From positions 5,222,501-5,286,500 of the forward strand of contig NZ_AP019860.1 of NCBI RefSeq assembly GCF_009002475.1: 64,000 nt of DNA, given 5' to 3'. The translations under genes and the position numbers were made by a program. This stretch comes from Candidatus Uabimicrobium amorphum (lineage in GTDB: Bacteria; Planctomycetota; Uabimicrobiia; Uabimicrobiales; Uabimicrobiaceae). Positions 46,801 to 55,041 of the stretch are shown in pieces (within the stretch, counting starts at the first letter, position 1; each line of letters starts with the position of its first letter). The notes beneath the pieces were generated by a model, which did not search any database, was not told the DNA's origin, and saw only the letters and a list, made by a program, of their open reading frames with translations.

Positions 46801-47011
46801 AATAACGACTGTATTGGGACTTGTTCCTCTCATACTCGAAAAGAGCTTTCAGGCACAATTTTTGATTCCCATGGCCATTTCCCTGGTCTTTGGCCTTATT
46901 TTTGCAACAGTAATTACACTGTTAATCATACCGACTTTTTACTTAATACTCGAAGATATAAAGCGTTTGTTAAAGTGGACCATGCGCTTTACATGGCGGA
47001 TATTATTTTGA
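43874..47011 (+). CDS. RND (AcrB/HAE1-like) efflux transporter
   Basis: A 1045-residue pump with 12 membrane helices and two large periplasmic loops. Typical segments are PFPGATPEEVEKSVT near the porter domain, ALILVLGLVVDDAIIVSENIY in TM4 with the proton-relay Asp pair, and ALAGVVVNDSLVLVSIIND in the second half. It is a proton-driven exporter of drugs, lipids or metals; the sequence resembles the HAE1/multidrug group rather than the heavy-metal (CusA) group. It is co-transcribed with the adaptor. Confidence 0.96.
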   Translation: MNLPKFSVSNKVAVNLLMLGILFGGLFFWFTMIREFFPNFNLDKLIITTPFPGATPEEVEKSVTIKIEREIKSVDSIENTSSSILEGVSITTVTLYPYADKDKVLNDLRTKIDQIKAELPQDTEDTVITELKATIPVISVMVYGDVDEKSLRRAAIDIKDDLQSFPDISQVFISGIRNQEIRIQVLPEKLEELGLTFADVGRKVAAINLDVPGGQLKGTNSNIGVRTIAESKKARELEQIVILSNSRTGAVVRLKDIAIVEEGFEDKIEKGRFAGKTACMITVMKTPEQDALKIADIIKGYIKENPTRLSGAVEIGTANELSRFITQRLDLMLRSAFWGSFLVLLSLVIFLDISTALWVVLGLAVSFLGTFVFMALIGVTINLMSLFALILVLGLVVDDAIIVSENIYASIRKGDLECNAAAIRGANEVSLPVVAAVLTSIIAFAPMLFLGKEIGAFLGVLPKVMIAALAVSLLESFLILPAHLAHEKKEPRRSNFIVNSWHKFQEIKNIFLEITLPNFVAGVVDFCLRWRYITVAASIAFCLVVIGMVRGELVPFVFLQKVDAETLTVDLEMASGTPEEITLAMIKRIEKVTLEIPEVKSAFSVIGTAFSDRGRKTPNDPATVGQITVELVDSDIRVRDKMRSSSQVIAVIRRNIGEIPGAKKLLLQEQAGGPQGADIEIRVSGESLEKIGQALVYMKNIIQEKQGVLEVNDNLQRGKQEIRLRLKDSAYTLGLTTSDVALQVRHALFGFEAQKLQENKEEIIVRVLLPEEQRKSMSDLSALKIATATGQRIPLEEVAEISTSRGYASLSRYEGQRVATITSEVDEDEVNLSSLTAALEKDFSDVSEKFPGITFSFEGQKKQTSDSFASLNVGFPAALLIIYAIIASLFSSYSQPLLIMIAIPYSIIGAILGHFIMQMPFTLLSMIGCVALAGVVVNDSLVLVSIINDTRKETDSLHEALLIGVRRRLRAILLTTITTVLGLVPLILEKSFQAQFLIPMAISLVFGLIFATVITLLIIPTFYLILEDIKRLLKWTMRFTWRILF

Positions 47012-47016
47012 TCGTT

Positions 47017-47631
47017 TTACCGCACGTCAAAAAGCAAAAGTTGCACGGCGAAAATACATAAAACAATGCCACTAAGCCACGAAAATACTAGATAGTAGCG
47101 GTTGCGTTCATTGGTGAAAATACTTTTTGTGAGTAAACTAACACCACTTAACACAATGCTGGCTATTAGTGCATGTAGAGAGCCTAGATATAGCGCTCCA
47201 AAACGATCATTGGCCACGTCAATAAATTGTGGTAGTAAGGCAATCATTAAGATAGAAACTTTGGGATTGAGGAGATTCATCAATATCCCGTCACGAACAA
47301 TTTCGCTAGAAGGAATATTTTTTTTCCCGTTTTTTAGCGAGAGGATTTGCGCGTAAAAAATATTTTTTATGCCAATGTAGATAAGATATATTGCACCACA
47401 TAATTTTAATGCAAAAAACAATTGTGGAATGAGCTGCACGAAGATAGCAAGACCCAAAAAAGCCAAAACAGCATGGAGTAATATACCAATAGCATTGCCT
47501 AAAATGGCAGCAAATCCACCGTGTTGACCAGAATGCATGGTTGACTGAATAACATAAACCCAACTTGCACCTGGGGACACTGCTACCATAAAACTAATGG
47601 TGGCAAAGGCAAAAACATTTTCAAATGTCAT
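47017..47631 (-). CDS. LysE/RhtB-family amino-acid exporter
   Basis: A 204-residue protein with six hydrophobic helices. The N-terminus has the LysE pattern ISFMVAVSPGASWVYVIQSTMHSGQHGGFAAILGNAIG, then IYLIYIGIKNI and GILMNLLNPKVSILMIALLPQF. It exports amino acids or derivatives. Its start lies only 34 bp from the divergent dnaE start, so its promoter must lie inside the dnaE 5' region. It converges with the RND gene. Confidence 0.94.
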   Translation of the reverse strand: MTFENVFAFATISFMVAVSPGASWVYVIQSTMHSGQHGGFAAILGNAIGILLHAVLAFLGLAIFVQLIPQLFFALKLCGAIYLIYIGIKNIFYAQILSLKNGKKNIPSSEIVRDGILMNLLNPKVSILMIALLPQFIDVANDRFGALYLGSLHALIASIVLSGVSLLTKSIFTNERNRYYLVFSWLSGIVLCIFAVQLLLFDVR

Positions 47632-47665
47632 AACTTCTCAAACCTCAGTTACATGGGAGTCATTG

Positions 47666-50600
47666 ATGAGCGATCAATTTGTACACTTGCATACACACAC
47701 ACATTATAGCCTTTTAGATGGAGCAATTAAAATACCAAATTTAGTCAAAGCGGCTCGCGAATTTGGTATGCCAGCAATTGGTATTACCGACCATGGTAAT
47801 ATGTTTGGTGCCCTTGAATTTTTCCAAGCGTGTAAAAAAGAAGGGATAAAGCCGATTATTGGCTACGAAGCCTATGTAGCTCCGAATAGTCGTTTTGATA
47901 AAAACCGCGAAAATGCTCGGGCATTTCACTTAACACTTCTCGCAAAAAATTACACGGGTTACAAAAATTTAATGAAGTTAGCTTCCGAAGCCTATTTGAA
48001 TGGTTTTTACTACAAGCCGCGTATTGACCGCGAACTTTTAGCGCAACACAGTGAGGGGATTATTGCTTTCTCTGGGTGTTTAGCATCGGAAATTTGTCGT
48101 AATATTTTGGCGAAGGATATCAAAAAAGCACGTAAAGTAACAGGATGGTATCAAGATTTGTTTGGCGATGATTTTTATGTGGAGTTGCAGAAAAATAAAA
48201 TCAAAGAGCAATATGTGGCCAATGATGAACTATTGAAAATATCCAAAGACTTTAAGCTTCCCCTTGTTTATACAAATGACATTCACTATTTACGTGCGGA
48301 AGATGCGAAACCGCATGACGTACTGTTGTGTATTCAAACAGGGAACTTGGTAAAAAAAGCCGACCGTTTTCGCTTTGGCTCACAAGAGTTTTATATGAAG
48401 TCTCCGCAACAAATGCGCAAAGAGGCCGAAGAATTTCCTGGCGCAGCAGACAATACATTACTTATCGCGGAGAAAGTGGATTTAGATATTCCGTTAGGTG
48501 AAATTCATCTTCCTAAATTTGATACTCCCGGGAATATACCTAACGAAGAGTATTTGCGTCAGTTGTGCGAAGAGGGATTGCGCAAGCGTTATGGAGAAAT
48601 CAAAGGAGAAGTAAAAGAGCGCTTTGAACGCGAATTTGATGTTATTTGCAAAATGGGATTCGCTTCCTACTTTCTTATTGTATGGGATTTCATTAATTAT
48701 GCACGGCAAAAAGAAATTCCCGTAGGCCCGGGACGTGGTTCTGCCGCAGGGAGTATTATTGCCTACGCTCTTATGATTACCGATCTCGATCCATTAAAAT
48801 ATCGTCTTATCTTTGAGCGCTTCTTAAACGAAGGGCGTAATGAGATGCCCGATATCGATATCGATTTTGAAACCGAACGTCGCGGTGAGGTAATTGAGTA
48901 TGTCTCGAATAAATACGGAAAGAAGCAAGTCGCACAGATTATTACTTTTGGAACTATGGCGGCGCGCGCGGTAATCCGCGATGTGGGGCGTGCAATGGAT
49001 ATTCCTCTGCCAGTAGTCGACAAGGTGGCGAAAAAAGTTCCTCCTGTTCCCAAAATGACCATTGCCAAGGCGTTGAAAGAAGAAGAAGATTTTCGCAAAG
49101 TATACAAGGAAGATCGCACCATCACCGAGCTTGTGGACATCGCAAAAAACTTGGAGGGGCTAAACCGTCAGCCAGGTTTACACGCCGCAGGAGTCATTAT
49201 TGCCGATGCCGATTTAACCGAATATTGTCCCTTGTACAAAAGTTCGGATGGTACAATCGCGACGCAGTATTCGATGAAGTATTTGGAAAACCTTGGTCTA
49301 CTAAAGATGGACTTTTTGGGACTGAGTACTCTGACTCTCATCGACAAAGCGTTGAAAATTATTCAAACGAATACAGGTACAGAAATCGATATTTCTAAAA
49401 TTCCTTTGGACAACAAGGAAACATATGAGCTTTTGATGCGTGGTGATACTGGTGGGGTATTTCAGTTGGAATCTGACGGAATGCGCAACTTAGTAAAAAG
49501 ACTGCGTCCCGACCGTTTTGAAGACATCATCGCTCTTGTGGCGCTGTATCGTCCAGGTCCGCTACAAAGTGGGATGGTGGACACCTATATTCGCTGTAAG
49601 CACGGTGAAGAGCATCCTGTGTACAAGCATCCTATTCTCGAACAAATACTCTCTGAGACTTTTGGGATGATTCTCTACCAGGAACAGGCGATGGAGATTG
49701 CCAAGGAAATGGCGCTATTTTCATTATCTGAAGCGGATAAACTGCGTAAAGCGATGGGGAAAAAGATCAAAGAGCTCATGGATTCTTATCGCGAAAAATT
49801 TATTGAAGGTGCGGCGCAGCAAGACATTTCCGAAGAATTGGCCGTAGAAGTGTATTCGCAGATCGAATACTTCTCTGGATACGGGTTTAACAAATCTCAC
49901 AGTGCCGCGTATGCTTTAGTTACGTATCAAACCGCGTATCTCAAAGCGCTATATCCCAAAGAATTTATGTGCGCTCTGATGACATGCGAAAACCAAAATA
50001 CCGAGAAAATAGTTCGTTACATGAGCGAATGTGGATCGATGAATATTGAGGTTTTGCCTCCGGATATTAATCAAAGTCGCTCGTATTTTTGCGTAGAAGA
50101 GGGTGACAAGATTCGCTTTGGTCTTTCGGCGATAAAAGGTGTGGGGGACAAAGCTGTAGAGTCGATGATGGAAACACGTGATGGCATTGGGTCTTTTAAG
50201 TCGCTTGTGGATCTGTGTGAAAATGTTGACACACGGGTCGCCAACAAACAAACGTTGGAGGCTTTGGTGAAAAGCGGTTCCTTTGATTGCTTTAATCGTT
50301 CACGAAGTCAAATGTTTGCAGGTATTCCCGAAATTTTAAAACTCGGAGCGAATATTCAAAAACAAAAAAATAGTAACCAGATGGATTTATTTGGTGATTT
50401 TGCTGCGGAAGAAGTCGATGAAGTGGCGGATGCGGACGACTTATATCCAGAAGTGGATGCGTGGACTGAGATAGAAAAACTCAAGTTTGAAAAACAAACT
50501 TTGGGTTTTTATTTCTCTGGGCATCCTCTACAAAAGTGGTCAGATTACATCACCATGATGTGCGGAAAAACGATTGATTATCTATACAAAGAAAAAAACG

Positions 50601-51103
50601 TTGGTGCCTCACTTCTGGGAGGAATGATTTCTGCAAAGCGAGAAATTACCATAAAAAGTGGGCGTAACCAAGGGCGGAAAATGGCGCAAGTGCATTTGGA
50701 AGACCTTACCGCGAGTTGCAGTATGATTTGTTTTCCAGACACCTATCAAAAATATTCCGAGTATCTACAAGAAGACCAAGCGGTATTTGTTCGCGGAAAA
50801 ATGAACGAGCAAAAAGATGACCCGGAAATTATTATTGACCAAGTGATTCCGATAGAGCAGGGACTAGAAAGTCTTGTTACACGCATCACTCTAAAAATAA
50901 AGGATAAAACGGAAGATGACGTACGTAAGTTATTTGAAGTTTGTTCTAAATATCGTGGAGATTGCAAAACATTTATTCACGTGGAGGGGAAAGACTTTAC
51001 TACCGATCTCGAAGTTGCAGAGAAGTACTTCTTGCGTCCCAGTGCAGAATTGTTTCAGGAAATTGAAAAAGTAGTGGGCAAAGGTGCTATTATGGTAATG
51101 TAG
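47666..51103 (+). CDS. dnaE: DNA polymerase III alpha subunit
   Basis: An 1145-residue replicative polymerase of normal DnaE length. The N-terminal PHP domain begins FVHLHTHTHYSLLDGA and includes GITDHGNMFGALEF. The polymerase core has PVGPGRGSAAGSIIAYAL and the catalytic PDIDIDFE, with EGLNRQPGLHAAGVII and GYGFNKSHSAAYALVTYQTAYLK in the fingers. Then come the HhH tandem region (FGLSAIKGVGDKAVE) and an OB-fold near the end (LGGMISAKREITIKSGRNQGRKM). It synthesises DNA at the fork with beta clamp and exonuclease subunits encoded elsewhere. ATG 47666 has GGGAG 7 nt upstream. Confidence 0.98.
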   Translation: MSDQFVHLHTHTHYSLLDGAIKIPNLVKAAREFGMPAIGITDHGNMFGALEFFQACKKEGIKPIIGYEAYVAPNSRFDKNRENARAFHLTLLAKNYTGYKNLMKLASEAYLNGFYYKPRIDRELLAQHSEGIIAFSGCLASEICRNILAKDIKKARKVTGWYQDLFGDDFYVELQKNKIKEQYVANDELLKISKDFKLPLVYTNDIHYLRAEDAKPHDVLLCIQTGNLVKKADRFRFGSQEFYMKSPQQMRKEAEEFPGAADNTLLIAEKVDLDIPLGEIHLPKFDTPGNIPNEEYLRQLCEEGLRKRYGEIKGEVKERFEREFDVICKMGFASYFLIVWDFINYARQKEIPVGPGRGSAAGSIIAYALMITDLDPLKYRLIFERFLNEGRNEMPDIDIDFETERRGEVIEYVSNKYGKKQVAQIITFGTMAARAVIRDVGRAMDIPLPVVDKVAKKVPPVPKMTIAKALKEEEDFRKVYKEDRTITELVDIAKNLEGLNRQPGLHAAGVIIADADLTEYCPLYKSSDGTIATQYSMKYLENLGLLKMDFLGLSTLTLIDKALKIIQTNTGTEIDISKIPLDNKETYELLMRGDTGGVFQLESDGMRNLVKRLRPDRFEDIIALVALYRPGPLQSGMVDTYIRCKHGEEHPVYKHPILEQILSETFGMILYQEQAMEIAKEMALFSLSEADKLRKAMGKKIKELMDSYREKFIEGAAQQDISEELAVEVYSQIEYFSGYGFNKSHSAAYALVTYQTAYLKALYPKEFMCALMTCENQNTEKIVRYMSECGSMNIEVLPPDINQSRSYFCVEEGDKIRFGLSAIKGVGDKAVESMMETRDGIGSFKSLVDLCENVDTRVANKQTLEALVKSGSFDCFNRSRSQMFAGIPEILKLGANIQKQKNSNQMDLFGDFAAEEVDEVADADDLYPEVDAWTEIEKLKFEKQTLGFYFSGHPLQKWSDYITMMCGKTIDYLYKEKNVGASLLGGMISAKREITIKSGRNQGRKMAQVHLEDLTASCSMICFPDTYQKYSEYLQEDQAVFVRGKMNEQKDDPEIIIDQVIPIEQGLESLVTRITLKIKDKTEDDVRKLFEVCSKYRGDCKTFIHVEGKDFTTDLEVAEKYFLRPSAELFQEIEKVVGKGAIMVM

Positions 51104-51110
51104 GTTTTGC

Positions 51111-51139
51111 TTGAAATTGGTATAGTTGTGATCTATAAT
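51111..51139 (+). promoter_or_regulatory. Sigma-70-type promoter of the kinase pair
   Basis: TTGAAA (51111-51116) and TATAAT (51134-51139) are separated by exactly 17 bp and lie 45 nt before the kinase start. This is the best consensus promoter seen in the window. Confidence 0.75.
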
Positions 51140-51183
51140 TTTTACAAGGCCCTTTCATTTACTACTTACAACAGGACAAAATA

Positions 51184-52239
51184 ATGGATATACCATCTCG
51201 AATTGGCAAATATAAAGTTGTCAAACGCCTTGGACAAGGGGGAAGTGGTTGTGTTCTAAAAGTACAGCAAGACGTTATTGATCGCGTTGTTGCTTTGAAG
51301 ATACTTTTTACCAATCTGATGAAAGCCCGTCCAAATACGATTAAGAGATTTAAGCGCGAAGCGCGCTTAGCATCTTCTCTTATTCATCCGAATATCGTAT
51401 TGATATTTGATATCGGAGAACAAAATGGTATGCACTATTATACAATGCAGTATGTCGAAGGTTTGTCGATGGTGGAGCAGATTAAAAAAAATAATCTGTC
51501 TTTCTCACAGCGCCTAGACATTATGATGCAATTTTGCGATGCATTGGCTCTTGCTCATTCGAAAGGGATTATCCATCGCGATTTAAAACCGCACAATGTA
51601 GTGATTACGGAAGATCTCTCGCCAATGATTTTAGATTTTGGCATCGCAAAGTCACTCGTCGACGATGAAAATATGACCCAAGTAGGGCATATTTTAGGGA
51701 GCGCACATTATATGGCTCCCGAGCAAGCGCGTTCTACAGAAGTGGGAACATATACCGATGTTTTTGGCATTGGGGTTATGATGTACGAAATGTTTACAGG
51801 AGCGCGTCCTTTCCAGGGGAATGATGTGCGCAACTTAATTATCGAGCGCATTAAATACGGTGAAGATCCTGCAAAAAATAGTCCTATACCGATGTATGAA
51901 ATAAATAATCGCATACCGGTAATGCTCAACGATATAGTATTTCGTTGTATGGCGGGAAAAGCCAAAGATCGTTACCAAACGGCCAATGAAGTTCTTTCCG
52001 AATTAAAGAAATTTCAGAGTCAATTGGATTTGCACAATGCAATTGATCGCGTGTTAGGGGAAAAAGAGAAAGATAAAATACTCATTAATCGCAAGGCATC
52101 TTATGTACAACCGATTTTGTTTAGTCTTTTCGTCCTAATATGTGGAGCGCTGTTTGTGTTTTTAGTATTTTGGGGAGAAAAATACATTCCCAATTTACAT
52201 GAACATCTTCCTTTCCTCAAAACATTGCAAAACTATTAG
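51184..52239 (+). CDS. Serine/threonine protein kinase with C-terminal membrane helix
   Basis: A 351-residue protein. The kinase domain is complete: LGQGGSGCV glycine loop, VALKI (Lys39), HRDLKPHNVV (131-140), DFGIAK (151-156) and GSAHYMAPEQ in the activation loop. Residues 290-305 form a linker, and a membrane helix lies at about 306-328 followed by a short external tail. It is predicted active and membrane tethered. Ten nucleotides after its stop starts an FHA-pseudokinase, which could be its substrate or phospho-reader. Confidence 0.95.
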   Translation: MDIPSRIGKYKVVKRLGQGGSGCVLKVQQDVIDRVVALKILFTNLMKARPNTIKRFKREARLASSLIHPNIVLIFDIGEQNGMHYYTMQYVEGLSMVEQIKKNNLSFSQRLDIMMQFCDALALAHSKGIIHRDLKPHNVVITEDLSPMILDFGIAKSLVDDENMTQVGHILGSAHYMAPEQARSTEVGTYTDVFGIGVMMYEMFTGARPFQGNDVRNLIIERIKYGEDPAKNSPIPMYEINNRIPVMLNDIVFRCMAGKAKDRYQTANEVLSELKKFQSQLDLHNAIDRVLGEKEKDKILINRKASYVQPILFSLFVLICGALFVFLVFWGEKYIPNLHEHLPFLKTLQNY

Positions 52240-52249
52240 AGGCACTAAA

Positions 52250-53548
52250 ATGGCAAATTTAACTGTTATTGTTGGTGAAAATATTGGCACTGTTTACAAA
52301 CTAAAAAGGCAAGAGAATGTGATCGGGCGTGCATCGGATGTAAGTTGCGTTCTCCGCGACTTACGTGCCTCGCGTCGGCATTCTTGCGTGACTTTTGAGA
52401 GAGGTGCTTATTATCTTTTGGATATGGGAAGCCACAACGGCACATACTTGAACGGGCAAAAAGTTGCAGGAAAGTCCAAACTTAAAAACGACGACAAAAT
52501 AGGCATTGGCGCAACCGTGCTTACTTTTAGCGGATCAAGATCCGATGCTAAAAAGCAAGATGGTTTAGCATCATATGATATTTTAAAAGAGGTCAAGCAA
52601 AACGACACGGGAGACTTTTCCATTGCACGGCAAAAAATTGTAGAGCGCGATGTTCTTCTATGGCGTATTTCTCGGGAAGTACTAAATGAAGATCCGCAAC
52701 TCAGCAAAACATTGCAGCGTGACTTTTTGTTACAGATAAGAACCGTTGCGCAGATTTTGCATCGTAATATTTTGATTCTACTCGATTTTGGGGTGAGTAC
52801 TCATTATTTGTACTGTGCCTTTGAATGTGCAGATCTAAAGTATAACTTACGTAAGTATTTAGAAGACAACACCCCTACGATGGATGAAATCATTAATATT
52901 GGTTTACAAATTTCTACTGGTTTACAGTTTGCCCATCGACAAAACGTACCGCATTTGCATTTAACAGATAAAAACATACTGATAGAACCAGAAAACAAAC
53001 GTGCGGTGATCACTGAATTGGGGATTTCGAAATTTTTGTCTTCGGCGACAATGACAAATAGCCACGGATCTACAACAACAGGTATTTTAGGTGTTTCTGC
53101 ATACATTGCACCCGAACAGGCTTCTGGGGGACAAGTGTCAAAAAAATCGGATATATACTCGTTGGGATGTGCGCTATATCAACTTGTGACAGGTACACCG
53201 CCATTTCAAACAAAAAATATGTACGAGTTGTGCACCAAACATTGCAACGAAGAACCACCACCTATCGAAAGTAAACGTCCAGAAACGCCAAAAGCACTTA
53301 TCGAGTTGATCAAAAAGTGTATGAACAAAAAATCGGAAAATCGTCCTGATATTGAGAAAGTAATTACGGAGTTGTCTTTAGTAAAACAACTGGTCGTATA
53401 TGAAAAGTCTGTTTATAGTGAAGAAGGTAAGCAGTATTTAAGGGCCAAATTTGGCGAGAAGAGATTAGTGCGTTGGTGGTTTCTTGGCCCGATGATCTCG
53501 ATTGCCTTGACTGTGATATTTTTCTTTGTGGCACGTAAGCTACATTAG
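52250..53548 (+). CDS. FHA-domain pseudokinase
   Basis: A 432-residue protein. Residues 1-95 are an FHA phosphothreonine-binding domain with the key residues present (IGRASD with Gly26/Arg27, Ser41, His44, and SHNGTYLNG with Asn63). Residues 130-400 are a kinase fold that lacks catalytic groups: the HRD region reads PHLHLTDKN (Asp replaced by His) and the DFG region reads TELGIS, with no clear ATP-binding Lys. SAYIAPEQ and KSDIYSLGCALYQLVTG are kept. The C-terminus is a membrane helix. It probably binds the phosphorylated neighbour kinase and acts as an adaptor. ATG 52250 has AGAGG upstream. Confidence 0.9.
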   Translation: MANLTVIVGENIGTVYKLKRQENVIGRASDVSCVLRDLRASRRHSCVTFERGAYYLLDMGSHNGTYLNGQKVAGKSKLKNDDKIGIGATVLTFSGSRSDAKKQDGLASYDILKEVKQNDTGDFSIARQKIVERDVLLWRISREVLNEDPQLSKTLQRDFLLQIRTVAQILHRNILILLDFGVSTHYLYCAFECADLKYNLRKYLEDNTPTMDEIINIGLQISTGLQFAHRQNVPHLHLTDKNILIEPENKRAVITELGISKFLSSATMTNSHGSTTTGILGVSAYIAPEQASGGQVSKKSDIYSLGCALYQLVTGTPPFQTKNMYELCTKHCNEEPPPIESKRPETPKALIELIKKCMNKKSENRPDIEKVITELSLVKQLVVYEKSVYSEEGKQYLRAKFGEKRLVRWWFLGPMISIALTVIFFFVARKLH

Positions 53549-53585
53549 TCGTTTGGTATGCGATGCCCCCACAGGGCTGTCAGGG

Positions 53586-54976
53586 CAAGCCCATTGACTT
53601 AAGAAAATCTAGTAAGTAGGTTTTCGTTTTCTTTTATAGTAATTAACTTGTTTTCGAGGAGATTTAACTCGGGGTCGAGGGCGATCTTTTCGAATGCAAG
53701 TAGGAGAAGAAAGAAAAAGTTGAGTAAGTTTTTCAAAAAGTAAATCAGAGTCATTTTCAAAAAGTAAATCAAGAGCGTAGTTTTTAATGGTATTAAAAGA
53801 AACGGATTTATTGACCTGCTGAGGATACTTATTGCTAGAAGTTTTCTGATCAAGAATATCTTGAGCATCTTCAATAAGAATAGATTCAAGACCACTAATG
53901 TAAATAGTAGCATAGAAATCTTGTTGAACAGATAGAGTAGTTTTGCCAGTGAAATTCTCAAGGTCAAGACGGTTTTTAATGCGATCAAAGAAAGTTTCTA
54001 TACCCCATCTAAACCAATAAAGCTCTTTAAAATCATCAGTGGGGTACAATTGTTCATCCACTAAGGAAGAAACAAGGACTTCAACATCACCTGTATCAAG
54101 CATAACACGAACAAAACGTACAGAAATTTTCGATGGTAGAGACTGGTCATTAACTAATTTCTTTTTATCGTCAGGAGGTTCAATAGTTGTAATACAGCTC
54201 TCAATTTTCTGCTTAAACATTTTGTTTGCTTGATAGAAAGAATTAACAGGACATCTAACTACAAAATTGATACCTTTTTTACATAAATGTGCTAACAGGG
54301 TATATGAACAATAACCTCTGTCGAAGAGAATGAGATCATTTTCATTTGCATGTTGAAAGTGTTTGTAAGCAAATAGCTCTTCATCTTTTTTACAGTGTCC
54401 TATTTCGCTATCAATTGCGATTTCGTTTAGTAGATCATAAAGTACTGACACTGTTGCAAATGCGTGTGATCCTTCTACACTTATGTTTTTATTTTTATAT
54501 CTTATTGTGCCAAAATGTTCTTCTATCTCTTTTTCATTTGGAAGTCTTACTTTTGATCCGTCTATTGCACATAGACGAAAACCTTTGTATTTTCTGTAGT
54601 CTTCATCTTCATACAATGTTTCAACTACTGCTTGCTTATTTAACTCTATAAAGGCTGTATAATTCAGCTTTTTCCTTGCTTTTGTATATGCTCCTGAGGT
54701 TACCGTTGTAAAATTTGTAAGCAAGTCTTTTACGAATTCGTTTAGCCTATTTTGTATTGATTTTATGCTTTTACGTATCATGAATACCATTAATCTTGAA
54801 AAAGGTAGTTTTCTTTCTCTTGTAAAGTCTTTTTCGTTTTTACGATGCATTTTTTTGAAACGCTCTGACTCTAATAGTTCTTTACTTTTATCTATTACTC
54901 TTTTTTTTCATAATCTCTTCTTTTACTGTTTTAAATTATTTTATACTATATACTTACGCTTAAGTCAATGGGCTTG
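53586..54976 (-). mobile_element. IS4-family insertion sequence (1391 bp)
   Basis: It is bounded by 18-bp perfect terminal inverted repeats: CAAGCCCATTGACTTAAG at 53586-53603 and its complement at 54959-54976. The flanking 11-bp direct repeat GGCTGTCAGGG (53575-53585 and 54977-54987) is the target-site duplication, a length usual for the IS4 group. It carries one intact transposase gene on the minus strand. Intact ends, perfect duplication and an unbroken gene imply a recent insertion. Confidence 0.95.
53609..54850 (-). CDS. IS4-family transposase
   Basis: A 413-residue DDE transposase. The first Asp lies in LCAIDGSKVRLPN, the second in LILFDRGYCSYTLL, and the Glu in YWFRWGIETFFDRIK, which fits the IS4 signature Y-(2)-R-(3)-E-(6)-K exactly. 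The C-terminus is basic (RPRPRVKSPRKQVNYYKRKRK). It fills almost the whole IS. It cuts and pastes the element using the adjacent inverted repeats. Confidence 0.96.
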   Translation of the reverse strand: MHRKNEKDFTRERKLPFSRLMVFMIRKSIKSIQNRLNEFVKDLLTNFTTVTSGAYTKARKKLNYTAFIELNKQAVVETLYEDEDYRKYKGFRLCAIDGSKVRLPNEKEIEEHFGTIRYKNKNISVEGSHAFATVSVLYDLLNEIAIDSEIGHCKKDEELFAYKHFQHANENDLILFDRGYCSYTLLAHLCKKGINFVVRCPVNSFYQANKMFKQKIESCITTIEPPDDKKKLVNDQSLPSKISVRFVRVMLDTGDVEVLVSSLVDEQLYPTDDFKELYWFRWGIETFFDRIKNRLDLENFTGKTTLSVQQDFYATIYISGLESILIEDAQDILDQKTSSNKYPQQVNKSVSFNTIKNYALDLLFENDSDLLFEKLTQLFLSSPTCIRKDRPRPRVKSPRKQVNYYKRKRKPTY

Positions 54977-55041
54977 GGCTGTCAGGGGGAGTAATCGGCG
55001 AAGCCGATGTGGGGGCACCAAATACCAGAGAATATCTATAC

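Larger units (their letters stand above)
53564..55017. other. Stem-loop terminator split by an IS element
   Basis: TGCCCCCACA (53564-53573) and TGTGGGGGCA (55008-55017) are perfect inverted complements lying on either side of the IS. An inner stem ATCGGC-GAA-GCCGAT is at 54994-55008. Removing the IS and one copy of its 11-bp target duplication rebuilds a single large hairpin between the FHA-pseudokinase and reverse-transcriptase genes, which converge there. The intact form was probably a bidirectional terminator or REP-like hairpin. Confidence 0.8.

Noticed and set aside
53599..53988. Minus-strand open frame inside the IS
   Set aside because: It is out of frame with the intact transposase and is low-complexity Leu/Ile-rich shadow sequence.
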